Assembly: GCA_964629645.1 (NCBI GenBank)
Contig: CAZVSU010000013.1
Coordinates: forward strand, 1 to 37,105
Direction: 5' to 3'
DNA length: 37,105 bases
Source of the DNA: JAAKFL01 sp964629645
Lineage (GTDB): Bacteria; Chlamydiota; Chlamydiia; Chlamydiales; SLFE01
The notes under the pieces: model-generated
Database searches by the model: none
Told to the model about the DNA's origin: nothing
What the model saw: only the letters and a program-made list of their open reading frames with translations
In this document: in pieces, positions 24,943 through 33,700 of the stretch
How the letters are laid out: the number at the start of each line of letters is the position of its first letter
How positions within the stretch are numbered: position 1 is the first letter of the stretch
Position numbers and translations under genes: made by a program

Positions 24943-26082
24943 TTGGCGACGCTGCTATCTATTCTTTTGCTGATTATCTTCACGTTTTTTTTTCAGGCAT
25001 CGACGACCTTGGGATTCCTTCCCATTCTCGCTCTCGTGGTCGGCGCTTTGATGATTTTGATCACTCCGCTTGTTAAAGGACTGACACTTCTCCCTCTTCA
25101 AGCGGCCAGCGTTGAAACGTCGTCGCGCGCCTTTCATTTGATGAGGCGAGATGTCAAAGCTGTTGTTTTCAGTTTGATCTGGATTTCCTTTGCCCTTTTT
25201 TCATTCTTCGTGGCGCTCTATGGAGCAAACTGGCTTTTTGCTCTTTGGTTCGTCTGGCTGGGATTGTCTATCGATGCGCTCTATTTGCACGGGATCACTG
25301 TGACGGGGTATGCCGATCCTTATCAATTGCTGCGGACGTTTCAATCCCAAGGAAAAAAAGCCTATGCGGACGATCGCCTGACAGAACTTTGCGAGTCAAT
25401 CGACAGTATCGGGGAGATCTCTTTAAAAGCCGTCTATCAAAAAAGCCTCCCCTTGTCAGCTGAAGGGGTCAAAGGGTTGGAGCGGCTTGCCGACGACTAC
25501 TTTCAAAAAAAGCCGCTTGGGGAAAGCGGCAGCGCGAGCACCATGCTCGGCTTTCTTCTTCACCGGCTGAAAATGGTTTTTGACCAAGCGGTCGAGGATC
25601 GTTTGGAACCGCTCGCGAGCCAAATCATTCTTTCGACCGGGAAAATAGCTCTCTACGTCGGTCGTACCGACATGGAGATGACGAGTCTTCCCCTCCATTT
25701 TCTCGAAAAATTTCTTGACGCCGCCGATGATTATGAACTTCATGAAGTTGTGGTAAACAGTTCCATTGTCCTATCCGAAATTGCGAAATCAGCTCTCGAA
25801 GATGATCAATTGAAGGGTAAGGAAATGGCGCCTCTTCTCATGGGCCTGACAGAACAGATGGAAAAGGCAGCGAAAGAGACATTCCGAGAGGATAAAAATA
25901 TTCCCATGTTTATTTTGACTGATCCATTTAAAGAAATAAAAACAATGATCGAGTCCCACGACTCTCCACCGGCTGACGCCGCGGCCATTACCTCGGATCT
26001 CGAGCGTATCCTCGTCGAATTTCAAGCCCTTGAAAGCGTGTTGAAATCGGTCCCCAATATCCCCGGCTATTCGGACTCCTGA
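24943..26082 (+). CDS. Unrecognised inner membrane protein
   Basis: 379 residues. The N-terminal ~120 hold four hydrophobic helices (LLSILLLIIFTFFFQ, GFLPILALVVGALMILI, VVFSLIWISFALFSFFVALY, NWLFALWFVWLGLSIDALYL). The rest is a soluble, mostly helical domain rich in Leu and Glu, with EKFLDAADDYELHEVVVNSSIVLSEIAKSA and a C-terminal coiled stretch. The start codon is TTG at 24943, supported by GGGAGG seven bases upstream and by the following residues beginning the first helix. I do not recognise a family. It has its own terminator at 26159 and follows the RluA gene by 60 bp. Confidence 0.8.
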   Translation: MATLLSILLLIIFTFFFQASTTLGFLPILALVVGALMILITPLVKGLTLLPLQAASVETSSRAFHLMRRDVKAVVFSLIWISFALFSFFVALYGANWLFALWFVWLGLSIDALYLHGITVTGYADPYQLLRTFQSQGKKAYADDRLTELCESIDSIGEISLKAVYQKSLPLSAEGVKGLERLADDYFQKKPLGESGSASTMLGFLLHRLKMVFDQAVEDRLEPLASQIILSTGKIALYVGRTDMEMTSLPLHFLEKFLDAADDYELHEVVVNSSIVLSEIAKSALEDDQLKGKEMAPLLMGLTEQMEKAAKETFREDKNIPMFILTDPFKEIKTMIESHDSPPADAAAITSDLERILVEFQALESVLKSVPNIPGYSDS

Positions 26083-26158
26083 CTACGAGCGAATCCCTCC
26101 AGCTTAAAAAATCTTTAGGAAGATAAGGACTTCAGTCAAGGGCCCAAAAGAGGAAAAT

Positions 26159-26188
26159 GCCGAAGATTAATGTCTTTCGGCTTTTTTT
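26159..26188 (+). terminator. Intrinsic terminator after the unknown membrane protein gene
   Basis: GCCGAA (26159-26164) pairs with TTCGGC (26176-26181), with extra pairing inside, followed by seven T residues. It lies 77 bp after the stop at 26082 and 40 bp before gmhA. Confidence 0.85.
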
Positions 26189-26227
26189 CAGATGCATTAT
26201 GCTCTCTCAAAAAACGTGGGGGTAATC

Positions 26228-26800
26228 ATGCCTGAATTGTTAATGGAAGGGGTTGAAGACTCAATCCGCGCGCTTTTGCAGCTCAAAACGCCCCATGGGC
26301 GAGATTTTATGGTGAACGTCGCCCATTTACTTGCCGATCGATTTAAAAAAGGGAACAAAGTGATCATCGCTGGCAATGGCGGCAGCCTTTGCGACGCGAT
26401 GCATTTCGCCGAAGAGCTGACCGGCTTTTTTCGCGGGCAAAGAAAGGCGTTGCCCGCAATCGCTCTTTCAGAGCCGGGTCACATCACCTGCACCGGAAAT
26501 GATCTGGGTTTTGAATATATTTTCTCCCGAGGAGTCGAGGCCTATGGGCGCCCCGGAGACGTTTTTGTTGGATTGACGACAAGCGGCAACTCACCCAATA
26601 TCATCAACGCCATTGAAACGGCGCAAAATGAAGGTCTGACAACCGTGGCATTTTTGGGCAAATGCGGGGGAAAGTTGCGCGGAAAAGCCGATTTTGAGCT
26701 TATAATCGAAGGATTTAAGACGTCCGACAGGATACAAGAGGCTCATATGACAGCGATTCATCTCATTATCGAATTGCTTGAGCGTCAACTATTTACTTAA
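26228..26800 (+). CDS. gmhA: Phosphoheptose (sedoheptulose-7-phosphate) isomerase
   Basis: GmhA converts sedoheptulose 7-phosphate to D-glycero-D-manno-heptose 7-phosphate, the entry to heptose for lipopolysaccharide core. The 190-residue SIS-domain protein carries the diagnostic AGNGGSLCDAMHFAEELTG (48-66; zinc ligands H59, E63), TTSGNSPNII (117-126, phosphate binding) and the C-terminal RIQEAHMTAIH (H173). The frame is open from 26192, but that would start within a few bases of the terminator; the ATG at 26228 follows a GGGGG site. A heptose pathway is notable because Chlamydiaceae LPS lacks heptose; the rest of the pathway (hldE/gmhB) is not in the window, and another SIS function is the alternative. 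Confidence 0.88.
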   Translation: MPELLMEGVEDSIRALLQLKTPHGRDFMVNVAHLLADRFKKGNKVIIAGNGGSLCDAMHFAEELTGFFRGQRKALPAIALSEPGHITCTGNDLGFEYIFSRGVEAYGRPGDVFVGLTTSGNSPNIINAIETAQNEGLTTVAFLGKCGGKLRGKADFELIIEGFKTSDRIQEAHMTAIHLIIELLERQLFT

Positions 26801-26820
26801 ACAATTTTTTATGATATAAT
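26792..26820 (+). promoter_or_regulatory. Candidate promoter for lpxK and the two symporters
   Basis: TTTACT (26792-26797) and a perfect TATAAT (26815-26820) are 17 bases apart, with a start near 26827 and a ~75-base leader. The -35 overlaps the end of gmhA. Confidence 0.5.
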
Positions 26821-26901
26821 AGCGCTAAATTATTGGTTAAACCTTTATTCTGTTCAAGATGAACACTTTAAATCATTCCCTGATCACAGCGTGGAGTGGA
26901 G

Positions 26902-28011
26902 ATGAAACTTTGGTGGGAAAAAGTTGTGTTAGACGCTATGGAAAAAGAGCCGGCAGGCCTTTTTTCGCGTTCTCTCAGAGGCGGCCTGAAGCTTCTCAGC
27001 TACGGGTATCGCACCGGCGTCTCTGTGCGCAATTTTGCTCATGACCGCGGCCTGCTGACCACCTTTACCCCTCCTGTCCCTGTTGTTGTCAGCATCGGAA
27101 ATATTGTCGCCGGCGGGACCGGCAAGACCCCTGTGACTTTGCTTTTGGCCGAGGAGCTTGCTGAAAAGTATTCCGTAGCCCTTCTTTGCCGCGGCTATAG
27201 AAGTCCGGCAGAAAAAAGGGATATCCCGCTGATCTTATCCCGAGGCGACGGCCCCGAGTACAGCGCCGCCTATTGCGGAGACGAACCCTATCTTTTGGCA
27301 AAAAGGGTGAAGAAAGCGGCTGTTTTTGTCGGAAAAAACCGCATTAGAGCCTCCGTTCTCGCTGCGCAGCATGGAGCGGAGATCATCCTTTTGGACGACG
27401 GCATGCAGCATCGTAAACTGGCGCGCGACTTTGAAATTGTCGTTGTCGATGCTCACGACCCTTTCGGCAAGGGAGATTTTTTGCCAAGAGGCTTGCTTCG
27501 GGAATGTCCGACAGCCCTCAATAAGGGTGATGTGGTCGTTGTGAACAATGTCGCCTCGATCGAGCATCTAGACTCTGTGAAACAACAATTGCGCTCGTAT
27601 ACGTCCGCCCCCATTGTGGCGACAGCTCCTGAGGTCTCCTCCATTGAAAGCAGCTGCGGTTTGGGTGTGCCGACTTTAAGCGGCGCCAAGGTGGGACTCT
27701 TCTCAGGGATCGCAAATCCCAAGCGATTCAAGGCGCTCGCCGAGCAGCAAGGAGCCCGGATCGTGGCAGAACTCAATAGCCCCGATCATACGCTCCCTTC
27801 AGTGAAAGCCTTGAAAAATTTTGCCCTCCACGCCCAAAAGCGGGGCGCTAAGTTTTTGCTCTGCACCGAAAAAGATCGGGTCAAAGTGGAAACCGAATTC
27901 GAGTGCGCTTTGCCCATTGCGAGCCTCAACATCAGGCTCAAGATTATCTCTGGTTCGACCGAATGGAATCAACTCATCGACAACATCAAAAAGAGAGTGA
28001 CAACGAAATGA
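26902..28011 (+). CDS. lpxK: Tetraacyldisaccharide 4'-kinase
   Basis: LpxK phosphorylates the 4' position of the lipid A disaccharide precursor at the inner membrane. The 369-residue protein has the N-terminal membrane-associated helix with the family pattern (LSYGYRTGVSVRNFAH), the P-loop SIGNIVAGGTGKTP (64-77), LLCRGYR, the LDDGMQHRKL motif with the catalytic Asp region and DVVVVNN. An in-frame GTG at 26896 is possible, but the ATG at 26902 has GGAG five bases upstream. Its stop overlaps the first symporter's start as ATGA, so the transport genes are coupled to lipid A synthesis at the level of translation. Confidence 0.93.
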   Translation: MKLWWEKVVLDAMEKEPAGLFSRSLRGGLKLLSYGYRTGVSVRNFAHDRGLLTTFTPPVPVVVSIGNIVAGGTGKTPVTLLLAEELAEKYSVALLCRGYRSPAEKRDIPLILSRGDGPEYSAAYCGDEPYLLAKRVKKAAVFVGKNRIRASVLAAQHGAEIILLDDGMQHRKLARDFEIVVVDAHDPFGKGDFLPRGLLRECPTALNKGDVVVVNNVASIEHLDSVKQQLRSYTSAPIVATAPEVSSIESSCGLGVPTLSGAKVGLFSGIANPKRFKALAEQQGARIVAELNSPDHTLPSVKALKNFALHAQKRGAKFLLCTEKDRVKVETEFECALPIASLNIRLKIISGSTEWNQLIDNIKKRVTTK

Positions 28012-29249
28012 AACTTTGGCTGCAAATTATGATTGCGATGTGCGCAGGGATTATCGTGGGATCCACGATGCGGGCTCTCGGCTATAATGCCGAATATCTT
28101 CAAATCCTGGGAACGACTTTTTTAGAACTTGTCAGGATGCTTGTTGTCCTCCTGATTTTTGCCTCCATGACGCTCGGGGTGACAGGCATTCACGATCCAA
28201 AAAAGCTGGGACGTCTCGGCTCGAAAACCCTCTTCTTTTATTTCATGACCACGGTGGCAAGTATTTTTGTCGGAATCGCCTTTGCCCGTTATTTTTCCCT
28301 TGGAGTGGGGTTTTCAAGCGACTTGACTCAGGCTGCCGTGACCTTAACCGAGCCTCAGAGTCTGACCGACCTTTTTGTCTCGATCATCCCTTCGAATCCT
28401 TTTGCCGCACTCGTTTCCGGCAACGCCCTTCAGATCATTGTGTTTTCGATATTCCTCGGAATTGCCATCAATATGGCAGGAGAGAGAGGGCGCCCTGTGC
28501 GCGATGCGATCGAATCTCTTTCCGATGTCATGGTGCAGTTGACGACCCTTGTTATGAAATTCGCCCCCATCGGCGTCTTCGGTATTATGGCCTGGGTGAG
28601 CGGCACTCTCGGAAATCGTTCGCTTTTGAAACTGGCGCAGTTTGTTGTGGTTTATTACGTCGCATGCCTTCTCTTTGCCTCAATTCTCTTTTCGGCGATG
28701 CTCTCTTTGCTTGCAGGACTCAATCCATTAAGATTTGTCCAAGGGATGTGGCCGGCTATTGTGATGGCGTTCAGTACGGGCAGCAGTTCTGCGAGCCTCC
28801 CGGTTTCCATGAAATGCGTCCAGGATCACTTAGGGGTCTCAAAAAATATTAGTGGATTCGTCCTCCCGCTCGGCTCCACCATCAATATGAACGGAACCGC
28901 TCTTTTTCAGGGGATGGCCGCCCTTTTTGTGGCAAACGCCTATGGAGTGGACCTCGACTTTCAAAGCCTTGTCACAATCGTTTTGACGGCGACGCTGTCG
29001 GCTGTCGGCACAGCGGGAATACCGGGGCAAGGTTTCATTATGTTGGCTGTTGTGTTAACATCTGTGGGATTGCCTTACGAGGGCTTATTTATGCTGGCCG
29101 CCGTCGACAGGCTAAGGGACATGATCGGCACGGTCCTCAATGTCATGGGCGACGCTGTCGTCGCCGTCGTCGTGGCCAAACAGGAGGGAGAACTCGATGA
29201 GCTGCTTTACGCTCTCGGGTCTCCGGAATTAGAAGGAAGCGAGGCTTAA
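28008..29249 (+). CDS. DAACS-family dicarboxylate/amino acid:cation symporter, copy 1
   Basis: 413 residues of the GltP/GltT fold: eight helices and two re-entrant loops. Visible are the HP1-like serine-rich FSTGSSSASLPVSM, the helix-7 motif NMNGT (293-297; NMDGT in glutamate transporters) and helix 8 DMIGTVLNVMGDAVVAV. In helix 8, G374 occupies the place of the arginine (R397 of GltPh) that binds the acidic side chain of glutamate/aspartate, so a neutral amino acid or another substrate is more likely. The usual helix-2 proline (IVPL) is also missing (VVLL). The start is fixed by the ATGA overlap with lpxK; the longer open frame inside lpxK is not used. Confidence 0.92.
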   Translation: MKLWLQIMIAMCAGIIVGSTMRALGYNAEYLQILGTTFLELVRMLVVLLIFASMTLGVTGIHDPKKLGRLGSKTLFFYFMTTVASIFVGIAFARYFSLGVGFSSDLTQAAVTLTEPQSLTDLFVSIIPSNPFAALVSGNALQIIVFSIFLGIAINMAGERGRPVRDAIESLSDVMVQLTTLVMKFAPIGVFGIMAWVSGTLGNRSLLKLAQFVVVYYVACLLFASILFSAMLSLLAGLNPLRFVQGMWPAIVMAFSTGSSSASLPVSMKCVQDHLGVSKNISGFVLPLGSTINMNGTALFQGMAALFVANAYGVDLDFQSLVTIVLTATLSAVGTAGIPGQGFIMLAVVLTSVGLPYEGLFMLAAVDRLRDMIGTVLNVMGDAVVAVVVAKQEGELDELLYALGSPELEGSEA

Positions 29250-29252
29250 TCG

Positions 29253-30488
29253 ATGAAGCTTTGGGTCAAAATTATTATTGCCATGCTGCTGGGCATGCTC
29301 ACGGGCTGGGTGGTCGGCCCGCAAGCGGAGCTTCTCTATCCTCTTGGCGATATGTTCCTCAAGCTGATTGGAATGATCATTGTTCCCTTGGTGTTAGCGT
29401 CTATGACAGTGGGGATCACCAGCATACACGACCCAAAAAAACTGGGGCGGGTCGGGCTGAAAACACTGGGACTTTACCTCATCACGACTGTGATCAGCAT
29501 TGGTATTGGTTTGAGCTTTGCCTTTATTTTCAAGGTGGGAACCGGCATCGAAATTACCGGGGGAGTGCCGGTTGCAGAAGTCGAACCGATGACGTTGTCG
29601 CAAATTTTTTCGAATATTATCCCCGTAAACCCTTTTGCATCATTGGTGAGCAACAGTCATGTTTTACAGGTGATTGTTTTTGCCTTATTTCTTGGTGTTG
29701 CGATTAATTTCGCCGGTGAAAAGGGGAAGCCGCTTCTCGAAGTGATGGAGTCTTTGTCTGAAGTCATGTACTCTCTCACTCACATTGTGATGGAATTTTC
29801 TCCCATAGGCGTCTTTGCTATCATGGCTTGGGTGGCCGGCAAATTTGAAATCGGTGTTCTGATCTCACTGGCAAAGTTCTTGACCATCTATTATGCCGCC
29901 TGTTTGATTCAGCTATTTTTAGTGTTCGGGGGGATGCTGGTCTTTTGCGCCCGTTTGAGTCCGGGACCTTTCTTCAAAGGCATGTGGGAAGCGATGACAG
30001 TGGCTTTCGGGACATGCAGCAGTTCAGCGACATTGCCGGTTTCCATGCAGTGTGTTCAGGAAAATCTTGGTGTGTCCAAAAATATTTCCAGTTTTGTTCT
30101 CCCTCTCGGCTCAACGATCAACATGTCCGGTGCTGCGATTTTTCAGGGGATGGCTGCGATCTTTATCTCAAATGCCTATGGGGTTTATCTCGACTTTTTC
30201 TCCATCATCACTGTTGTGATCACAGCAGTCCTTTCCGCGGTCGGTGCGGCGGGAATACCGGGGTCCGGCATTTTGATGCTCTCGGCTGTTTTAGCGTCGG
30301 CAGGACTCCCTATTGAGGGAATTGGTTTGCTCTTGGGTATCGACCGGATTCGTGAAATGATCTCCGCTGTTGTCAACAGTATGGGCGATGCCGTTGTCGC
30401 CGTCACAATCGCGAAGCAAGAAGGGGAGCTTGACGAGCTTCAATACTACGATGTTCAGGTGGCTGAGCTGGAAGAGTCTGAGGCTTAA
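29253..30488 (+). CDS. DAACS-family symporter, copy 2 (tandem paralogue)
   Basis: 411 residues, clearly homologous to the preceding gene along its whole length (for example SIHDPKKLGRVGLKTL, SSSATLPVSMQCVQENLGVSKNIS and the C-terminal AKQEGELDEL) and three bases after its stop. It keeps the helix-2 IVPLVLASM. Its helix-7 motif is NMSGA (290-294), losing both the Asp/Asn and the Thr of NMDGT, and helix 8 reads EMISAVVNSMGD, with S371 at the substrate-arginine position. These changes differ from copy 1, suggesting that the two carriers have separate substrates or ion coupling. GAGG eight bases upstream supports the ATG. Confidence 0.92.
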   Translation: MKLWVKIIIAMLLGMLTGWVVGPQAELLYPLGDMFLKLIGMIIVPLVLASMTVGITSIHDPKKLGRVGLKTLGLYLITTVISIGIGLSFAFIFKVGTGIEITGGVPVAEVEPMTLSQIFSNIIPVNPFASLVSNSHVLQVIVFALFLGVAINFAGEKGKPLLEVMESLSEVMYSLTHIVMEFSPIGVFAIMAWVAGKFEIGVLISLAKFLTIYYAACLIQLFLVFGGMLVFCARLSPGPFFKGMWEAMTVAFGTCSSSATLPVSMQCVQENLGVSKNISSFVLPLGSTINMSGAAIFQGMAAIFISNAYGVYLDFFSIITVVITAVLSAVGAAGIPGSGILMLSAVLASAGLPIEGIGLLLGIDRIREMISAVVNSMGDAVVAVTIAKQEGELDELQYYDVQVAELEESEA

Positions 30489-30797
30489 CCGACTTAAGGG
30501 GCCCTTCAGCGGCTTTCTCTTTTTTAAAAAAAGCACGTTCTGTTCGCCTTTAAAATATGGGAGTGACTTATTTTTGCTCCTTTGAGTGCATTGAAAGCTC
30601 CGGGTGTCGCAGTGGTTTCAAAGCAGCAGAAGGGTTTTTGCCTGGCGCAGGTCGGGGTCGAAAACCACATGGATGCCGCCCACATCACGAAAGCTGAAGT
30701 CACTGAGAATCAAAGATGAAAAATTGATTCAGTCTTGCGATTAATTAAAGTCGGCCCTATAGTAACGTGCAAATAAAAGCCCTTGGGGGTGTTTTGC
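30489..30797. other. 309-bp gap; promoter only, possible decayed sequence
   Basis: No convincing gene. On the minus strand there is a protein-like stretch of about 35 codons ending in TGA at about 30620 (it includes RDVGGIHVVFDPDLRQAKTL) without a plausible start, which might be a gene remnant. The right part carries the promoter listed at 30735. No clear terminator for the symporter genes was found, although an A/T-rich palindrome lies near 30520. Confidence 0.4.
30735..30763 (+). promoter_or_regulatory. Promoter for the large orphan gene (TTGCGA-N17-TATAGT)
   Basis: TTGCGA (30735-30740) and TATAGT (30758-30763) are 17 bases apart, giving a start near 30770 and a ~28-base leader with a GGGGG site before the ATG at 30798. 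Confidence 0.5.
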
Positions 30798-33700
30798 ATG
30801 TTTTTTCAAGGATCCGACGGAGATAATTTATTAAAATTTCGGTCATTATGTCCGATTGGGTACGCCATAGAGGACTTGAACGACCAACACTGTCAACTTC
30901 TCAAAGAAAGCCTTATCGAAAGAATTGAAAATCTTGCGATTTACGGTTTTTTCGAAAAGAGCTTCGAGCATCTGAACACAGCCAGTCAATTATCCCATCT
31001 TGTTCGCGGCTTTATGCTCGACGATGGCAGCGATGCCGGATTTTTTCAATGTATGAGGCGCCCCGACACTTTTTGGACCCTTGCCGCCTATGAATACAAC
31101 AAAAAACTGAGCGAAGACGCATTTTGTCAAACTGCGGAAAAATTTTTAAAAGCCCACCACTACGGTTTTTTGGAACGGCTGCAATTGAAGGTCGGACGCA
31201 TTGCAAACGAGTGGTTCACAAAGCAAAAAAGACAGGCTCCTTTCGCAAGAGACTATCGCGCGGTTCAAATTTGCCATTTGATCTATCAAAGGCATCTTCA
31301 AGACCAATTATTGAGTTCATCCCAAGTCAGTGCAGATGCCTTAACGGGCGGCAAGGGCAATCGGCTCAGTATTGACGAAGTGAGAGTCAGAAATTTAAGA
31401 GAATGCGTGAAGCGTCTTGAAGACTCTGACGACAAAGTCAAAACATTTCCCTTTATCCCCTTGAGGGTCGAAGCTCCATTAATTGATCGATTTGAAGACG
31501 AGAGCGCCCATTTTTTGATCTCTCACGAAAATTTAGAAGAAAGATTTATGACATGTCTGACCTACTTTCACGTCATAAAAAATTCAAAATTGCAAATGAA
31601 TCGCGTTCGAAGAAAATTTGGCGACAGTATTTTCCGCCAAATCATCATGCTGCTCAACGAATTTGTCGACCAGATTTTAAAAGAAAAAGCGCCTTCGAAG
31701 GCGGGTCTTTTCGACATTTTGCAAGCGATCTATTTTCTCAACCATTTCTACTTGAGAAAGTGGAAAGGGGAGGACGAATCGGTTGACCTAAAAACTGTCT
31801 ATGACGGGATGATCTCCGCCAAACAAAAAAAAATCAGCACATCCTATCCCCATTCGTGGAAACGTTTGGAAGATTTTCTTGATAAAAAAAGGAAGCGACT
31901 GCCGGCACCTTCTTGGAGCGAGGTTGTGTCTCTTATTTCGTCCAACAACGATGCTTTTGACCAGCTGATTATGGAGAACGTCGATTACGCCGGACTTGAT
32001 AAGGTTTCCCTCGTCTTCAACAAGGCCAAGGTCGTTGAGCGGCTCGAAGTTTGGGCCAACAAATCAGTTGCGTTGAATTTTTTGAAACTCCACAATTCCG
32101 AAAAAAATCTTCTTGATCGATTTCACGAGTCTCCAAGGCCAATGCAAAAGCATAGTCTGACATCGGCTGAGCTTCAGAGAAAGAAAGCCACAAAAGAGCA
32201 GATAAAGTGCGTCGCTCAAGATTTGCGAAACAGATATTTATGGCTGAGACAAGATCTTTTAGCCGCGAGAAAAAAAGGAGACCTCTACCGGCTTCAGCTG
32301 AAACTTCCTCCGTCTCAAGACACGCTGTCTTTAGTGACAGAAGACGGATGCGAAAGCACCTCGGAATCCCATCTTAAGTTATGCGATGAATACGGGCAGT
32401 CAACTGATGAGACAAGTGATGTCTTTGAACCATCGGTCGAGAAAAAAGGGGGCGATGGACAAATTCCGGAAGAGCGGATCAAAATCCATTACAATATCGC
32501 GATCAATCCCAAGTTGAGAAGTCCCCAAGTCCTTGATCCCTCAGAAAAGGGGGGAGCGAAAACGATTGTTCTTCCTGAATCGTCCAACGATCTTGACCCT
32601 ATCATTCACCTCATTGCCGCCTTGCAGACGGAAGGGTTTTTTGGAGACGTGGGTCTCGATGTTTATCTGACGTATCTGAAAGCAAGAAATGAAAGCGAGA
32701 GTCTCATTCTTAACGCGGGGCGTCAACGCAACAAAACACTATCATCTCTTTCAAGCGACTCGTCAAGCGGATCGTCGAGCGGTTCGTTTCGATTGGGTGA
32801 GAGCATGAAAATGCAGAGTCTTTTTAAGAAAGCCACTAAGTTCAAGAGCGGCGACTCAATTGAAAAAGTTGATCCTGACAAGGAGGAAGAACGCCTTCGC
32901 AAAAAAGCCGAGGAGCTAAAAACATCGGCGAATCAGCTGGTGGATGCGCTGTCTATTTCTCAATATGAAGTTAAGCTGATCATGAACAAATCTGTCTACA
33001 AACCTCTGATCGAATTTTCCAATCAATTCACTTACTACGTCACAAAAGGGGTCTTATTTTCTCTTAATGACAAATTCAGACGGATATTTCTGAGGAATAT
33101 GTGGGAGCTGGGCAAAGCGTTTAAAGTCGATGAAAACTTTGAGCTTTGGAGCGCTTGGCTCAGCGGTTTGAACGGCCATATTGTCACAAGGCTTGATATG
33201 GCAAAGCAATTTTTATCTTCAGACTCTCGCTTTGGATCTGAACTTCTGAATTTTTTCGACGGAAATGTCGAGTATGCGTATCAGTGTTTATTAAACGAGT
33301 CATCCAAAAATGCTGTTCCCCTCCTCCGCCACTATTTTGGCCAAGTGGATCGCTGTTTAGAACAATGCGATGGATCGTTTCGAAGTTTTGAGCCTATATT
33401 CAACCTCGATCGGATCTATTTCAAGTATTGTCCCGACGTATTAAGAGAAGATCCCGATCCACAAACGTCTATCATTGATGAAATCTATGGACAGTTGGAC
33501 GAGGATTACCACCAGCTGGCGGAAGAACAATTTTATGATGCCTCTTTTCTTATACAGCCGTCCAAAGCGAGTCCGCTTCCCGTTTTTATGAGGCTGCAAT
33601 TTAGTCAAACAGATGAGTTGATCGACAACGTCGCAGACGATTTAAACCGGGAAACGGCGTCTATCTTCAGTCTTTTTTTGAAGGGGACGAAGAATCCGGA

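Noticed and set aside
29261..29707. 148-codon alternative frame in symporter copy 2
   Set aside because: Out-of-frame shadow with His/Arg/Cys-rich composition; the symporter frame is unambiguous.
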